DNA of 64,000 bases, taken from assembly GCF_030009775.1 (NCBI RefSeq), contig NZ_JASCTH010000014.1:132343-196342 (forward strand). The letters run 5' to 3'. Made by a program: the position numbers and the translations under genes. Every line of letters begins with the position of its first letter. The stretch's first letter is position 1. Of the stretch, positions 9,301 to 17,801 are shown one piece after another. The notes beneath the pieces were generated by a model. It was given only the letters and a program-made list of their open reading frames with translations, was not told the origin of the DNA and did no database searches. This stretch comes from Actinoplanes sandaracinus. GTDB taxonomy: Bacteria > Actinomycetota > Actinomycetes > Mycobacteriales > Micromonosporaceae.

Positions 9301-9639
9301 GGCGGCGCTATTGTTGTAGTCCTTTGTGTCCGTGCCTAGGGAATCCAGGGCAGCGGCGCCCGTCGCGGTGCCGCCCGGATACGAGTAGGTGAATGTCGCA
9401 GTGGTCGCACCGGTGTAGGTCAGCTTGAAAGTAAGGCTGCCACCCTCCCAGTTGGAGGTCGGCGTGATGGTCAGGCTGTCGGCGGCCGCCGCATAAGCGG
9501 GCGACCCGACGAACATGACAGGGATCAGGCCGGCCGCGGCGGCGGCTACGGTCGCCAGGGTTTGCCGGATTCGCTTGTGTCCCCAGAGCGTGAACGGCAC
9601 CCGCTCTCGCGGCGCCGTTTGGATGGGTCGATGACGCAT
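6304..9639 (-). CDS. Secreted Calx-beta repeat protein (c-di-GMP riboswitch controlled)
   Basis: Encodes 1111 aa. A basic N-terminus with the motif VPFTLW (14-19) leads into a hydrophobic helix (about 27-44) and a likely signal-peptidase site after AYA (50). About seven Calx-beta-type repeats of 100-130 residues follow, recognisable by EG(D/S), DxxFExDE-like segments and closing ITDND/INDDP linkers with Asp that could bind Ca2+. The last 150 or so residues form a different beta-rich tail that ends in KKVTVK. No LPXTG and no C-terminal membrane helix are seen, so surface retention is unexplained. The start is ATG 9639, with AGGAAGAG just upstream; the frame continues to 9792, but that part is the riboswitch. 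The last three repeats and the tail match those of the 2552-aa neighbour, so the two genes are paralogues. Confidence 0.85.
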   Translation of the reverse strand: MRHRPIQTAPRERVPFTLWGHKRIRQTLATVAAAAAGLIPVMFVGSPAYAAAADSLTITPTSNWEGGSLTFKLTYTGATTATFTYSYPGGTATGAAALDSLGTDTKDYNNSAATTTTGALASCSVAAPCTATLTVATADDAGTTDETVVLRATAADGSSKEATATIWAKPASARTVSISAPPTVAESAGSVTVVASLSGVVSGDVSLPVSAVTSTTHGTGTDAVSTGGPTRDFTALAYDATIAIPAGQTSGSVTIPINDDNVDEADTQYLTVATQAYAITNVVTGTATTDIGITDNDAAPTVSIENAPATTDAATQTAAFPIKLTGLSEKELRVKITTASGVDAATTRGAVGGGTDFADRAAHEITIPPFTQTAYGTVSIVDDAVVEGTETFTVSLGTSAAPYTVALGASTTATGTITDDPTTIPTVDVNTNTPAITEQELDSGTPADSVPFSVSFGTLQTPVKLDYTFVDGTATNGVDYKGTNGTITIPTSATSPYNGTIPFTKVGDTTFEGDETFNIKLSSSNNSITAATLASQEPVITLTESGETDAASKPTWTVGDISVKEGDSGTTLARVPIRLNGKTGGPVTFTGSFGGSPSATEGGVNSGSTVGDDDFDFPTSYSVIVPAGETTGYLEFPVKGDTVFERDESLTVTVSSVSTLTNNTTPTSDISHESRVAITNDDAAPTFAFNPSSGSEGTSLRISGKVTGVSQYPYDLTFATAAAAGDNAATPIADFDVPTSIATLSVARGETGTTFVDTTPPLTGITDIYLAPDDIDEPTETFNVTATETTASPVGIPVSTGAYRINDDPGDLPPSASIRDESIGENEGSVDVHVDFTPNGDATKSTQTILIPWETGDGSAKKGEDYEYGKGVLTVTPGTTQAKINVEILDDKLKESEENFYVKLGTPTTQGATVTTSVGEVTIKSDDVANPVTPTLTVTGPAKGVGPARFMGTAAPNTTVDLWGSPLPNTDPAEMEQLSTVNANDDGYFEFAPRSIAAGWAFVVRSQEINSAVKTVKVTQLPSFSASSPKKGKLGVSVAGNPRTAGQAVTVQRYTGGKWVTVGKGVTTATGWKGTFSFKSKTKLTLRAKVTGNASLGINTGYSGTKKVTVK

Positions 9640-9649
9640 TCTCTTCCTG

Positions 9650-9732
9650 TCTCCTTCGGCGGCTGGGCTACCTCCAGCGGGGAGGCCCCTGGCTTTGCGC
9701 CCCCGCCTCGCGGCGGGTTTGCCTGTTCGGGT
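9650..9732 (-). promoter_or_regulatory. Cyclic di-GMP-I (GEMM-I) riboswitch aptamer
   Basis: Read on the minus strand, this leader has the GEMM-I core in order: GGCAAACC; a 6-bp hairpin CCCGCC-GCGA-GGCGGG with a GNRA tetraloop; GGGCGCAAAGCC; a second short hairpin; GGUAGC; then GCCGCCGAAGG. This lines up segment by segment with the Vibrio Vc2 aptamer (GGCAAACC, GAAA tetraloop hairpin, GGGACGCAAAGCC, GGUAGC, UUACCGAUGG). The 3' edge runs straight into AAGGAG and AGGAAGAG just before ATG 9639, so control of translation initiation is most likely. Whether c-di-GMP turns the gene on or off cannot be read from the sequence. Confidence 0.88.
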
Positions 9733-9994
9733 ACCGCACCTAGGGCGGTTCGGGGCGCCGGTTTGAACCGGCCCTCTCAGCAGCGCGAACACCGGATGTG
9801 AAGATCCGTGTGGGGCGGCGCCAACTGCAATCTAACCGGCGTATCGTTCGTTTCGCGGCGGAACGGGTTTTTCGGTAGAAAGACCTTCACATAGTCGAGT
9901 TAGGGCCTCGATGCGGCGCTTGGGAAACGTCATCTCGACACCGGGCCAGCGGCGAACGTACTCGCTGGAGCACCACCATTTCCGGGGAACGGAC
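9733..9994 (-). other. 5' leader and promoter region of the riboswitch gene
   Basis: This 262-bp stretch between the aptamer and the terminator of the upstream gene holds no credible ORF. It contains a hairpin with 7-bp arms (GCCGGTT 9757-9763, AACCGGC 9766-9772) and an AT-richer patch at 9830-9900 where the promoter should lie. I could not identify -35/-10 boxes with confidence. Confidence 0.4.
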
Positions 9995-10022
9995 GAAGGG
10001 CGGCCCGGGAGGACCGCCCTTC
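9995..10022 (-). terminator. Terminator of the large Calx-beta gene
   Basis: An inverted repeat GAAGGGCGG / CCGCCCTTC (9-bp stem, 10-nt loop) lies about 15 bp after the stop of the minus-strand gene at 10037. On that strand the hairpin is not followed by a U-tract, as is common in GC-rich genomes. It separates the two paralogous genes into different transcripts. Confidence 0.65.
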
Positions 10023-10036
10023 TCGACCGAACAGTT

Positions 10037-13000
10037 CTATTTCACCTTGATCGTCTTCGACGGGGACCTACCGGCGAGGATGCCGGCCGACGGTGTCGCG
10101 GCGATCGTCGCGCGGTACACGTACTTCCGCCCGGGGCGCAGCGCCCGCTCGGTGGTGACGAACTTGCCGTCCTCGTCGAGCCGGCCGGTGGCCACCGTGT
10201 CCCAGCCTCCGCCGTCCTGCTGCTGGACCGTGACGGCCTGGCCCGCACGGTCGGGGTCGCCGGTCACCGTGATCCGGACGGTCCTGCGAGACGGCGAGGA
10301 AGCCTTGATCTCCGGCTCCTGCTTGACCTGGATGGTGCGGATCGGCGAGATGAGCTTCCCGGACCGCACCTGGACCCGGGCGCCCTGCTTGAAGGTCGGG
10401 CTGAACCAGTACGCACCGTCGCTGTTGGTCTCCGTGGTGAGGACGACGCGGAACGTCCCCCCGCTCGGGCCGGGGGCGCTCAGCAGCTCGACCTTCTCCC
10501 CGGCTGGCGCGACCCCTTTGATGAAGACCTTGCCGGCGCCGGCCGGATCGGCCGGATCGTTCAGCGTGGGAGCCTTGGGCTTGTCGTCGTCCTCCAGGGT
10601 CACCTTGCCGTCGGACTTCTCCACCGTGACACCGGCCGGTGACGGTGCGCCGAGCCGTACCAGGAAGAGTTGGTCGTCCTCGTCCTGCGTGTCCCCGATC
10701 AGCGGCACCGAAACGGTCGCCGACCCTTCGGCCGGTTTGATCGTGACAGTGCCGTCGGCGCCCCGGTAGTCCTTACTGACCTTCGCGCTGCCGTCGACCG
10801 TCTTCCAGGGGACGGTGACGGTCTTCTCGGTGGCCGTGGTGTCGCCGCTGAAGTCGAGCGACACGGTGAGGTCGGCGGTGCCGTCGCTCTCTCCCGCCGT
10901 CACGTCGGTGATCGACACGGTCGGCATCACGTCGGCCGGGTCGTCGGGAACCCGGAAGTCGAGCGTCGCATCGCCGATGCTCAGGGTGAACCCCTCGTCC
11001 ATCTCGTCGATGGTGTCGGCGACAAGCCGGACGTCGCCCAGCGATACGGTGCTGCCGCTCACGGTCCCGGCCGGGAGCTTGGTGTCCAGACCGAGTTCGT
11101 AGTCGGCCTGCTCGACCGGATCGCCGGCGCCGCCGTCCCCCGACACCGCCGGAGCGCCGAGGTCGAACTCGCGCTGGGCCTCCCCGATGACGACAGCGGT
11201 CACCACCGTCGATGCGCCTTCCACCACGGTGACCGGAGTCAGCTTGATCGTGGGCTTGGCGTCGTCGTCCGTGATGGTCAGGGTCGCCTCCCGCGGGCCG
11301 CCGGTCGCGTCCTTCTCTCCGGCCACGAGCGCCACCGTGATCTGCGCCTTCTCGTCACCCTCATAGGTCTTGTCCGGCTTGATCGGCACATCCACCGTCA
11401 CGGATTTGCCGCCCTTGGGGATTTGGGCGGTGGTCACCGGCAGGTCGTAGTCGTCACCGCCGATACCCGTGCCCGCGCCGGTCGCGGTGTCGTCCCGCAT
11501 GCCGAGGGTGAAGTCGACGGCATCCGGGGCTGGGGCGTCGAGTTCGATGGTCACCTTGGCGACGCCCGCGTCCTCCATGGCCGACACATTGCTCGTGACA
11601 GTGAAGGCCGGGGCGGCGTCGTCGTCGGTGATGCTGATGAAGGCCGACGCGACCTGCGGGGCGGCCTCGCCGGGGGTGACGTCGGCGGTCTGCAGCAGGA
11701 ACGACTCCGGCGACTCGTACTGAGTGTCGTCGGTGATCGGCACCCGGATCGTGCCGCCGGCCTGACCGGCCGGGATCACCAGCGGGTTCGGGCTCGGTGC
11801 GCCGAAGTCGCTCGCATCCGCCTCCAGCGGCAGCGCACGGACCCCGACCGAGATCGGGCGCTCGGTGGACGTGGCGCCGTTGCCGGTGGCATAGGTCAGG
11901 GTCACCGGCACATCCACGCTGCCGGCCGACTCCGCGCTGGTCGCCGCCCCGAGGGAGACGACCGGCGGCATGTCAGCCGCGTCGTCGGTGATGGTGTAGG
12001 TGCTCTCGACCGGAGTCTGGGCGGGGGCGGTCAGATTCTCCAGAATGGCCTTGATCGTCTCGCTGGCCTCGTCGATGGCGTCGCTGGTCAACTGAATCGA
12101 CCGGAGAGTGACCGGTGCGGTGCTGCCACCGGGCAGGACGGTCGCGGCGCGCGTGTCCACATAGTCGGACGACTCCGCGGGGTCGGTTCCGGCGCCGCCG
12201 AGTTTCAACAGGTAACCGATCGGGTCCTCGGCGATCCCGGTCGGGGTGGCGATCACGTCGACGGTCCCGCCCTCGGCACCGGTCGCCGTGTTGAGGCTGA
12301 TCGTCGGCACCGGGTCGTCGTCGCGGATGAGCAGCGTGCTCACCTGCGCGGGGCCGGCGGCGGCGGTCTCCGCCGACGCCACCTCGACGGTGAACCTCGC
12401 GATCTCGTCCTCCTCGAAGACCTCGTCGTTCAGAACCGGCACAGTGATCTTGGCAGTCCGCTGGTCCTTGAGGATCCGCAGGATGGACGAGGGTGTGGAG
12501 AAGTCGTCGCCGCCCGGCACGGCGACAGCTCGGCGGGCGGATTCGTCGGTCGCGCTGACGGTGAAGTCGACGTCCTCGGTCGCCGGGGCGTCGAGGCTGA
12601 CGGTGATCTCGGCGGGGCCGGCCTGGCCCTCCGTCGCGGAGACCTCCGAGGTCACCGTGAACGTGTGCGCCGGGGCGGCGGCGGGGTCGTTGATCGTCAC
12701 GGTGGTCGCGGAGGCGGCGCCGATGGTGGCGTTCGCCGCGGAGGTCAAGCCGACCTTGAAGTCCTCGCCGCCGGCTTCGGCGACGGCGTCCGACACGGTC
12801 GGCACGGTGATGTCCCGCCTGGTCGTCGAGGGCGGGAAGGACAGTTGGACCGGCGCATCGGTGTAGTCGGTACCGGCGGCCGCCGCACCGGGGGTGAGGG
12901 TGTAATCGACCGTGACGGCCTTCTCGGTGGAGGTCGCCGCGTTGCCCGCCACGCCGGCGAAGTCGAGTGTGACCGGCACGGTCGCCGCGCCCGGTTCGGT

Positions 13001-16000
13001 GACCGAGACCGCTCCCGGCACGGTGACCGCCGGGGGCAGATGGTTCGCCGAGTCCTTGATCGTCACGTAACCGTTCGCATCGGGCAGGGCCTCGGGAGAA
13101 ACCCTCACGCGAACGGTTTCGTCGTGCTCGTCGGCCGAACCGGCCACGGGCGTGATGGTCCCCAGGTCGATGGAGGTGGCGCCCGGCGACAGCGTGCCGC
13201 CGGGGATCAGGCCGGCCTGGGTGAAATCGTCCTCCTCAGCGGCGTCGCTGCTTCCGTCGGTGGCACCGGTCACGGACACGGTCCACGGGATCGGCTTCTG
13301 CGACTGACCGGTGACGGTCGCGCGGATCGGGATTCCCCCGGCCGTCTCGAACGCCGGGGCCGCGTCCACAGTGATCTGTGGCGGGTCGTCGTCGTTGGTA
13401 AGCGACAGGGTGGCCGACTGCGCGCCGCCGGACACGGCTGCGCTGTCCCTGGGTGTGACGACGATCGAGGCCTTCTCATCGCTCTCGAAAACGGTGTCGC
13501 CCTTCACGGTGACGTCGAACGTCCCCGTTTTCTCCCCCTGCGGAACGGTCACGGTCGACGGAACGCTGTAGTCGGCGCTTCCGATCCCGGTGCCGGCCTG
13601 AACCGCGGTGTCGTCCTCCCCGGTCACATCCAGGACGATGTCCGCGACCGCGGGATTGCTCAGCGTCACCGTAAAGGTCGCGGGCGCGGTGCTGTCGCCT
13701 TCCCGCGCAGGGCCACCGGTCACGGAGACGACAGCGGGCAGGCCTTCGTCATCGGTGATGGTGAAGCTGTGCTCGCCCACGCCGGCCGCCTGCAGCCCGA
13801 CCAGATTGGACAGCACGATCTTGAAGCTTTCTCCGGCTCCCTCGTCCTCCGAGTCACCGGTGATCGGCACGGTGATCTGCTTCTCAGTCTGGTTAGGCGC
13901 GAAGACGAGCCGCCCCGGCGCCACCGCCTCGAAGTCGGCGCCGGCGGTCGCCGTATCGGCCAGGACCTGATAGTCGAGTCGCACCTCCGCGTCGACAGCG
14001 ATGTTGAGCTTCACGTCGAAGACCTGGTTACGGACGCCGGTGTCACCTTCGGTGATCTCGCCGACCGGGGTCACCGTGACGACGCCGTCGACGATCTTGC
14101 CGGTCCCGGTCGCTTGCCCGGTGGTCGCGTTGCCCGCATCGGTCACCTCCAGAACCACGGTCTCCGGGACCGTCTCCTCCGTGGCATCGACGTTGGTGGT
14201 CACCTCCACGGTCTTGGTCGTGTCACCCGGCGCGAAGAGCACCTCCTGGCCGGTCACCGTCGTGTAGTCGTCGTCTCCTACCGCCGTGCCGCCGGTCGTG
14301 CCGACCAGCACCGAGACCGGCGAGGTGCTCGACTCGGCGAGGGTGACCGGAAACCTGAGGACGTTGCCTTCGGGCACGGCCACCGCGTCACCGACCTCCA
14401 CGGCCGGCACGGCGTCCTTGACGGTGACGGTGGTGCTGGCCGTCGTGGTCTGGAGCGGGTCGAGGCCGTCCGAGGTGGAATAGGTGACCGTGAACGACTC
14501 GGACGCCTCGAACTGGTCATCGGCCACGGTGGGGATGGTGATCTCAGCTTCGGTTTCCCCCGGCTTGATCTCCAGCGTCCCGGTCGTGCCGGTGTAGTCG
14601 TCGGCGATCGCCGTATCGGCCGCGATGGTGTACTCGACATGGAGGGTCTTCTCGGTCGAGTTGGCCTTGTTCCCGGGGGTCGCGGCGAAGTCCAGCTCGA
14701 TCGGGATCGAGGCGTCCGCGCCCTCCATGACCGACACCTCGGCGGGGATCACCAGTCCGGGCGGCGCCTCGTCGGCGGAGTCGCTGCCTCTGACCAAGGC
14801 GGTGGCCGTGCCCGCGACCCCGGCGTCGATGGTGACCTCGATGCTCTCGTCATGCTCGTCGACGCCGTCGGCCACGAAGACCAGGCCCGGCATGGCGATG
14901 CTGTCGTCGCCGGGCTCGATCGTTCCGCTGAGAACCGATTCGCCCAGCTGGCCACGGACGATGTCCTGGGCGCCGGCCGGTTCGCTGTCGGCGTCGGGGA
15001 CCCCCTTGATCGACGCCGTCCAGGGAATCGGGTCCCCGGCCTCGCCGGACAGGGTGAACACGGTCACGGGGCCCGCGTCGCCTTCGCGCACTTCGGCCCC
15101 GCCGGACATGTCGATCTGCGGCGGGTCGTCGTCGTCCTCGATCGTGAAGGTGTACTGCTGGTCGCCGACGCCGGAAGCGCTCTTGTCGGCGACCAGGATC
15201 TTGAACGTCTCGTCCGGTTCGTAAGCCTCGTCGCCGTGGATCGGCACCTCGATCGTCTTGACCGTGTCACTCGCTGCGAAGGTGAGCGCGGTGGGCGGTG
15301 ACGCGGTGTAGTCCACACCGGCCGTTGCCGTGACGTCCGCGGTCTGGTACTCCAGCGTCACCTCGTCGTCGAAAGCCTTGGGGAGCCGAACCTCGAATAC
15401 CTGACTGCGAACGCCGGAGTCATCCTCGACGATCGTCCCGTCGGTGGTCACCGTGACGGCGTTCTCGACGATCGACCCGGTGGCGCTCGACTGCCCGGGA
15501 GTGACTGCGCCCGGATCGAGGATCTCGAGGGTCACCTTCTCGGGCGAGGCCTCGACCTCGTCGTCGGCGAGGGTCGGCACTTCGATCATCGCGAACTGCT
15601 GGTACGGCTCGAACGTCAGGTCCAGGTTCTCCACCGGCGTGTAATCGGCCTCGGGGGTGGCGTCGCCGGCCCCCGCGTCGCCGGTCGTCGTGGCGAGCCG
15701 CACGGTGATCGGCGCACTGCTCTGCGCGCTCAGGCTCACCGGGAAGCCGAGAGGTCCGCCCTCGATGACGGTGCCGGGCGACCCGACACTCACGGTCCGG
15801 GGGCTCTCCGTGATGGTCACCTCCGAGGCCTGAATCAGGGTCGCGTTCTGAACGTTGCCGTAGGAGATGGTGAAGCGCTGATCATCTTCGGCATCGCCGT
15901 CAGCGGTGGTCGGGATCAGAACGTTCGCACTGACGGCCGGCGGCTCGAACTCCACCGTGCCGCTTCTGGCGGTGAAGTCATCACCGGCGGCCGCCGAGCC

Positions 16001-17695
16001 GTCGCCGGTGGTGTAGTCGACCGCGACGGTCTTCTCGGTCGACGTGGCATTGTTCCCCTCGGCCGGATCGAACCACAGTCGCAGAGGCACCCCGGCGGTC
16101 TGTCCCTCCAGCACGGTGGCCAGGTGTTGCGGCACGAGCTTGGGCTCCAGGTGATCCGCCGCGTCCTGAATCGTGCCGTGCGCGGTGACCGTTCCGAACT
16201 CCTCCACCTGGACTTCGATCTTCACCGTCTCGTCGAACTCGTCAGCGCTGCCCTGCACCAGACCGAGAATGCCGAGGTCGATCTCGGAGTCGCCGCCTTC
16301 GAGCGTGCCGGACAACTCCATCCCGGTCGTGTCGACGTCGTCGGCCTCGGCCGGGTCGCTGCCGTCCCTGGCCACGCCCGCGACCGTCGCCGTCCATCGG
16401 AACGATCCCTGGAGCTGGCCGGAGACGGGGATCTTCAGGGGAACGGTCGTCCCCTCCACCTGCGGGTCGAAGTCGTTCAGGGCCAACGCCGGCGCGACGT
16501 CATTCTCATCGATCGTCAGCGTCCCGGACTCCGCCGTCCCGCCCACGTAGTCATCGTTCTCCCCCGGCGTGACGACGATGTCGGCGTTCTCATCCCGTTC
16601 GAAGACGTCGTCGCCCAGAACGGTCACGTCGAACGTCGCGGTGTTCTGCTCCGCGCCAACGGTCACCTGGTTGCCGGGCAGGGAGTAGTCGGAGCCGTCG
16701 TCCGCGGTGCCTCCCTCGCCTTTGACATCCAGGGTGATCGGCTCGATGCTGGCGCCGCTCATCCGCACGGTGAAGCTCGCGGTGCGGTCATCGCCGCTGT
16801 CGCCCTCGGTGACCGGCCCGTCGGTGGTCACCGACGTGATCGTGGGGACGGGCTCGTCCTCCTCGATCGTGAAGGTCGTCTCGTCCACTCCCCGCGCGGC
16901 CCCGCCGCTGAAGCCGGTCAGGCCGATCTTGAAAGTGTGGTCCGGACCGCCGTAGAGATCGTCGCCGGGAATTTTCACACCGACGCGCTTGGTCGTCTCG
17001 CCACTCGCGAACTCGAGCACCGTCGGGGAGATCGACTCGAAGTGGGTGTCCGCTGTGCCGGTGCCGGCGACCGTCTCGTAGGAGACCTGCACCGCGCCCT
17101 GGAAACCGACATTGAGGTTGATGTCGAAGTACTCCGTGTGTTCGGAGTCGCCTTCGGACACCGCCCCGTCCGACTCCACCGTGAGGACGGCGTCGATCAC
17201 CTTGCCGGTGGCGGTGCTCTGGCTCGGCGTGAGATCTCCGGGATCGACGATCTCCAACTCGACGGTCTCCGGCGCGCCCTCCGCCTCGTCGTCCGCCCTC
17301 GTCGGCACCTCGACGTACTTCACGCTCTCGCCGGCCTCGAACCGCACCTCGACGTTCGTCTGGGCTTCGAAGTCACCCGCCGACGAGGTTCCGGGCACGG
17401 CGTCGCCGGCCTCTGTCGTGGAGACCTGGATCGAGATCGGCGTGTCGGTCACCGCCTCGTCGATCGTCACCGGAAACCTCAGTGGCTCACCCTCGGCGGC
17501 GTCCTCCGGGGCACCGACACTCACCGACGTGGCTTGGAGAGTCGTGATCTCGGACGAGGCATGGGCCGCCGCCTGCCAGAATCCGACCGCCGCCGTCGCC
17601 GCCGCCGCCACCGAGATCACCGCACCGAGCCGCCCTGGCGCCCACAGCCGGAACGGCACTTCCTGGACATCTCGATCGGCCGGACTTTCGCGCAT
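10037..17695 (-). CDS. Giant secreted Calx-beta repeat protein (2552 aa)
   Basis: Starts at ATG 17695 with GGAGGAG 9 nt upstream. A basic N-terminus containing VPFRLW (13-18), a hydrophobic helix (about 24-42) and AHA-S (46/47) indicate Sec-type export. About 20 Calx-beta repeats of roughly 115 residues follow, ending near residue 2370, then a beta-rich tail of about 175 residues ending TIKVK. Each repeat carries acidic EGD / DDxxE-type motifs and DD-x-x-P linkers, compatible with Ca2+-stiffened rods as in integrin beta4 / Na-Ca exchanger domains and bacterial adhesins. The repeats recur in a fixed order of five types (see repeat entry). No sortase signal, membrane anchor or catalytic domain is visible. 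Likely an extracellular adhesin or matrix fibre. It is preceded by a 106-bp AT-rich gap that may hold its promoter. Confidence 0.85.
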   Translation of the reverse strand: MRESPADRDVQEVPFRLWAPGRLGAVISVAAAATAAVGFWQAAAHASSEITTLQATSVSVGAPEDAAEGEPLRFPVTIDEAVTDTPISIQVSTTEAGDAVPGTSSAGDFEAQTNVEVRFEAGESVKYVEVPTRADDEAEGAPETVELEIVDPGDLTPSQSTATGKVIDAVLTVESDGAVSEGDSEHTEYFDINLNVGFQGAVQVSYETVAGTGTADTHFESISPTVLEFASGETTKRVGVKIPGDDLYGGPDHTFKIGLTGFSGGAARGVDETTFTIEEDEPVPTITSVTTDGPVTEGDSGDDRTASFTVRMSGASIEPITLDVKGEGGTADDGSDYSLPGNQVTVGAEQNTATFDVTVLGDDVFERDENADIVVTPGENDDYVGGTAESGTLTIDENDVAPALALNDFDPQVEGTTVPLKIPVSGQLQGSFRWTATVAGVARDGSDPAEADDVDTTGMELSGTLEGGDSEIDLGILGLVQGSADEFDETVKIEVQVEEFGTVTAHGTIQDAADHLEPKLVPQHLATVLEGQTAGVPLRLWFDPAEGNNATSTEKTVAVDYTTGDGSAAAGDDFTARSGTVEFEPPAVSANVLIPTTADGDAEDDQRFTISYGNVQNATLIQASEVTITESPRTVSVGSPGTVIEGGPLGFPVSLSAQSSAPITVRLATTTGDAGAGDATPEADYTPVENLDLTFEPYQQFAMIEVPTLADDEVEASPEKVTLEILDPGAVTPGQSSATGSIVENAVTVTTDGTIVEDDSGVRSQVFEVRLPKAFDDEVTLEYQTADVTATAGVDYTASPPTALTFAASDTVKTIEVPIHGDEAYEPDETFKILVADKSASGVGDQQYTFTIEDDDDPPQIDMSGGAEVREGDAGPVTVFTLSGEAGDPIPWTASIKGVPDADSEPAGAQDIVRGQLGESVLSGTIEPGDDSIAMPGLVFVADGVDEHDESIEVTIDAGVAGTATALVRGSDSADEAPPGLVIPAEVSVMEGADASIPIELDFAATPGNKANSTEKTLHVEYTIAADTAIADDYTGTTGTLEIKPGETEAEITIPTVADDQFEASESFTVTYSTSDGLDPLQTTTASTTVTVKDAVPAVEVGDAVAVPEGNVLRFPVTLAESSTSPVSVLVGTTGGTAVGDDDYTTVTGQEVLFAPGDTTKTVEVTTNVDATEETVPETVVLEVTDAGNATTGQATGTGKIVDGVVTVTPVGEITEGDTGVRNQVFDVKLNIAVDAEVRLDYQVLADTATAGADFEAVAPGRLVFAPNQTEKQITVPITGDSEDEGAGESFKIVLSNLVGLQAAGVGEHSFTITDDEGLPAVVSVTGGPAREGDSTAPATFTVTLSNPAVADIVLDVTGEDDTAVQAGTGIGSADYSVPSTVTVPQGEKTGTFDVTVKGDTVFESDEKASIVVTPRDSAAVSGGAQSATLSLTNDDDPPQITVDAAPAFETAGGIPIRATVTGQSQKPIPWTVSVTGATDGSSDAAEEDDFTQAGLIPGGTLSPGATSIDLGTITPVAGSADEHDETVRVRVSPEALPDANGYVTIKDSANHLPPAVTVPGAVSVTEPGAATVPVTLDFAGVAGNAATSTEKAVTVDYTLTPGAAAAGTDYTDAPVQLSFPPSTTRRDITVPTVSDAVAEAGGEDFKVGLTSAANATIGAASATTVTINDPAAAPAHTFTVTSEVSATEGQAGPAEITVSLDAPATEDVDFTVSATDESARRAVAVPGGDDFSTPSSILRILKDQRTAKITVPVLNDEVFEEDEIARFTVEVASAETAAAGPAQVSTLLIRDDDPVPTISLNTATGAEGGTVDVIATPTGIAEDPIGYLLKLGGAGTDPAESSDYVDTRAATVLPGGSTAPVTLRSIQLTSDAIDEASETIKAILENLTAPAQTPVESTYTITDDAADMPPVVSLGAATSAESAGSVDVPVTLTYATGNGATSTERPISVGVRALPLEADASDFGAPSPNPLVIPAGQAGGTIRVPITDDTQYESPESFLLQTADVTPGEAAPQVASAFISITDDDAAPAFTVTSNVSAMEDAGVAKVTIELDAPAPDAVDFTLGMRDDTATGAGTGIGGDDYDLPVTTAQIPKGGKSVTVDVPIKPDKTYEGDEKAQITVALVAGEKDATGGPREATLTITDDDAKPTIKLTPVTVVEGASTVVTAVVIGEAQREFDLGAPAVSGDGGAGDPVEQADYELGLDTKLPAGTVSGSTVSLGDVRLVADTIDEMDEGFTLSIGDATLDFRVPDDPADVMPTVSITDVTAGESDGTADLTVSLDFSGDTTATEKTVTVPWKTVDGSAKVSKDYRGADGTVTIKPAEGSATVSVPLIGDTQDEDDQLFLVRLGAPSPAGVTVEKSDGKVTLEDDDKPKAPTLNDPADPAGAGKVFIKGVAPAGEKVELLSAPGPSGGTFRVVLTTETNSDGAYWFSPTFKQGARVQVRSGKLISPIRTIQVKQEPEIKASSPSRRTVRITVTGDPDRAGQAVTVQQQDGGGWDTVATGRLDEDGKFVTTERALRPGRKYVYRATIAATPSAGILAGRSPSKTIKVK
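10580..17548 (-). repeat. Higher-order array of about 20 Calx-beta units in order ABCDE-ABDE-ABCDE-CDE-CDE
   Basis: Unit types can be told apart by their opening motifs. A (VSVG/VEVG... EG..LRFPV) begins near 17530, 15800 and 14400. B (V(E/T)xxGxIxExD) begins near 17200, 15460 and 14080. C (VTSxVxxxEG or VTGGPxREGD) begins near 16860, 13740, 12680 and 11610. D (PxI... with DxxDExDE) begins near 16500, 15120, 13380, 12310 and 11250. E (PPxVxxP... with a STEKxxxVxY signature) begins near 16160, 14770, 13040, 11970 and 10930. The order ABCDE, ABDE, ABCDE, CDE, CDE implies duplication of multi-domain blocks. Boundaries were read by eye and are approximate. Confidence 0.65.
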
Positions 17696-17801
17696 GGTGT
17701 CGACTCCTCCGGCATTCGCCGAGGTGGGAGGTGTGCCGACACGAATGTAGTCGCCCGAATATAGGCTTATTAGAGAAATTCACGTTTTGTGGAGGGTTCG
17801 G

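Noticed and set aside
9640..9792. N-terminal extension of the smaller Calx-beta protein
   Set aside because: The sequence forms the c-di-GMP riboswitch and the signal peptide starts only at 9639.
10670..15301. 1543-codon open frame on the plus strand
   Set aside because: It is antisense to the Calx-beta gene, Arg/Gly/Asp/Val-rich, and arises from the codon bias of the real gene; no ribosome site or domain.
17696..17801. A second c-di-GMP riboswitch before the large Calx-beta gene
   Set aside because: No GCAAAGCC or GGUAGC core; only an AT-rich promoter-like gap and a good ribosome site.
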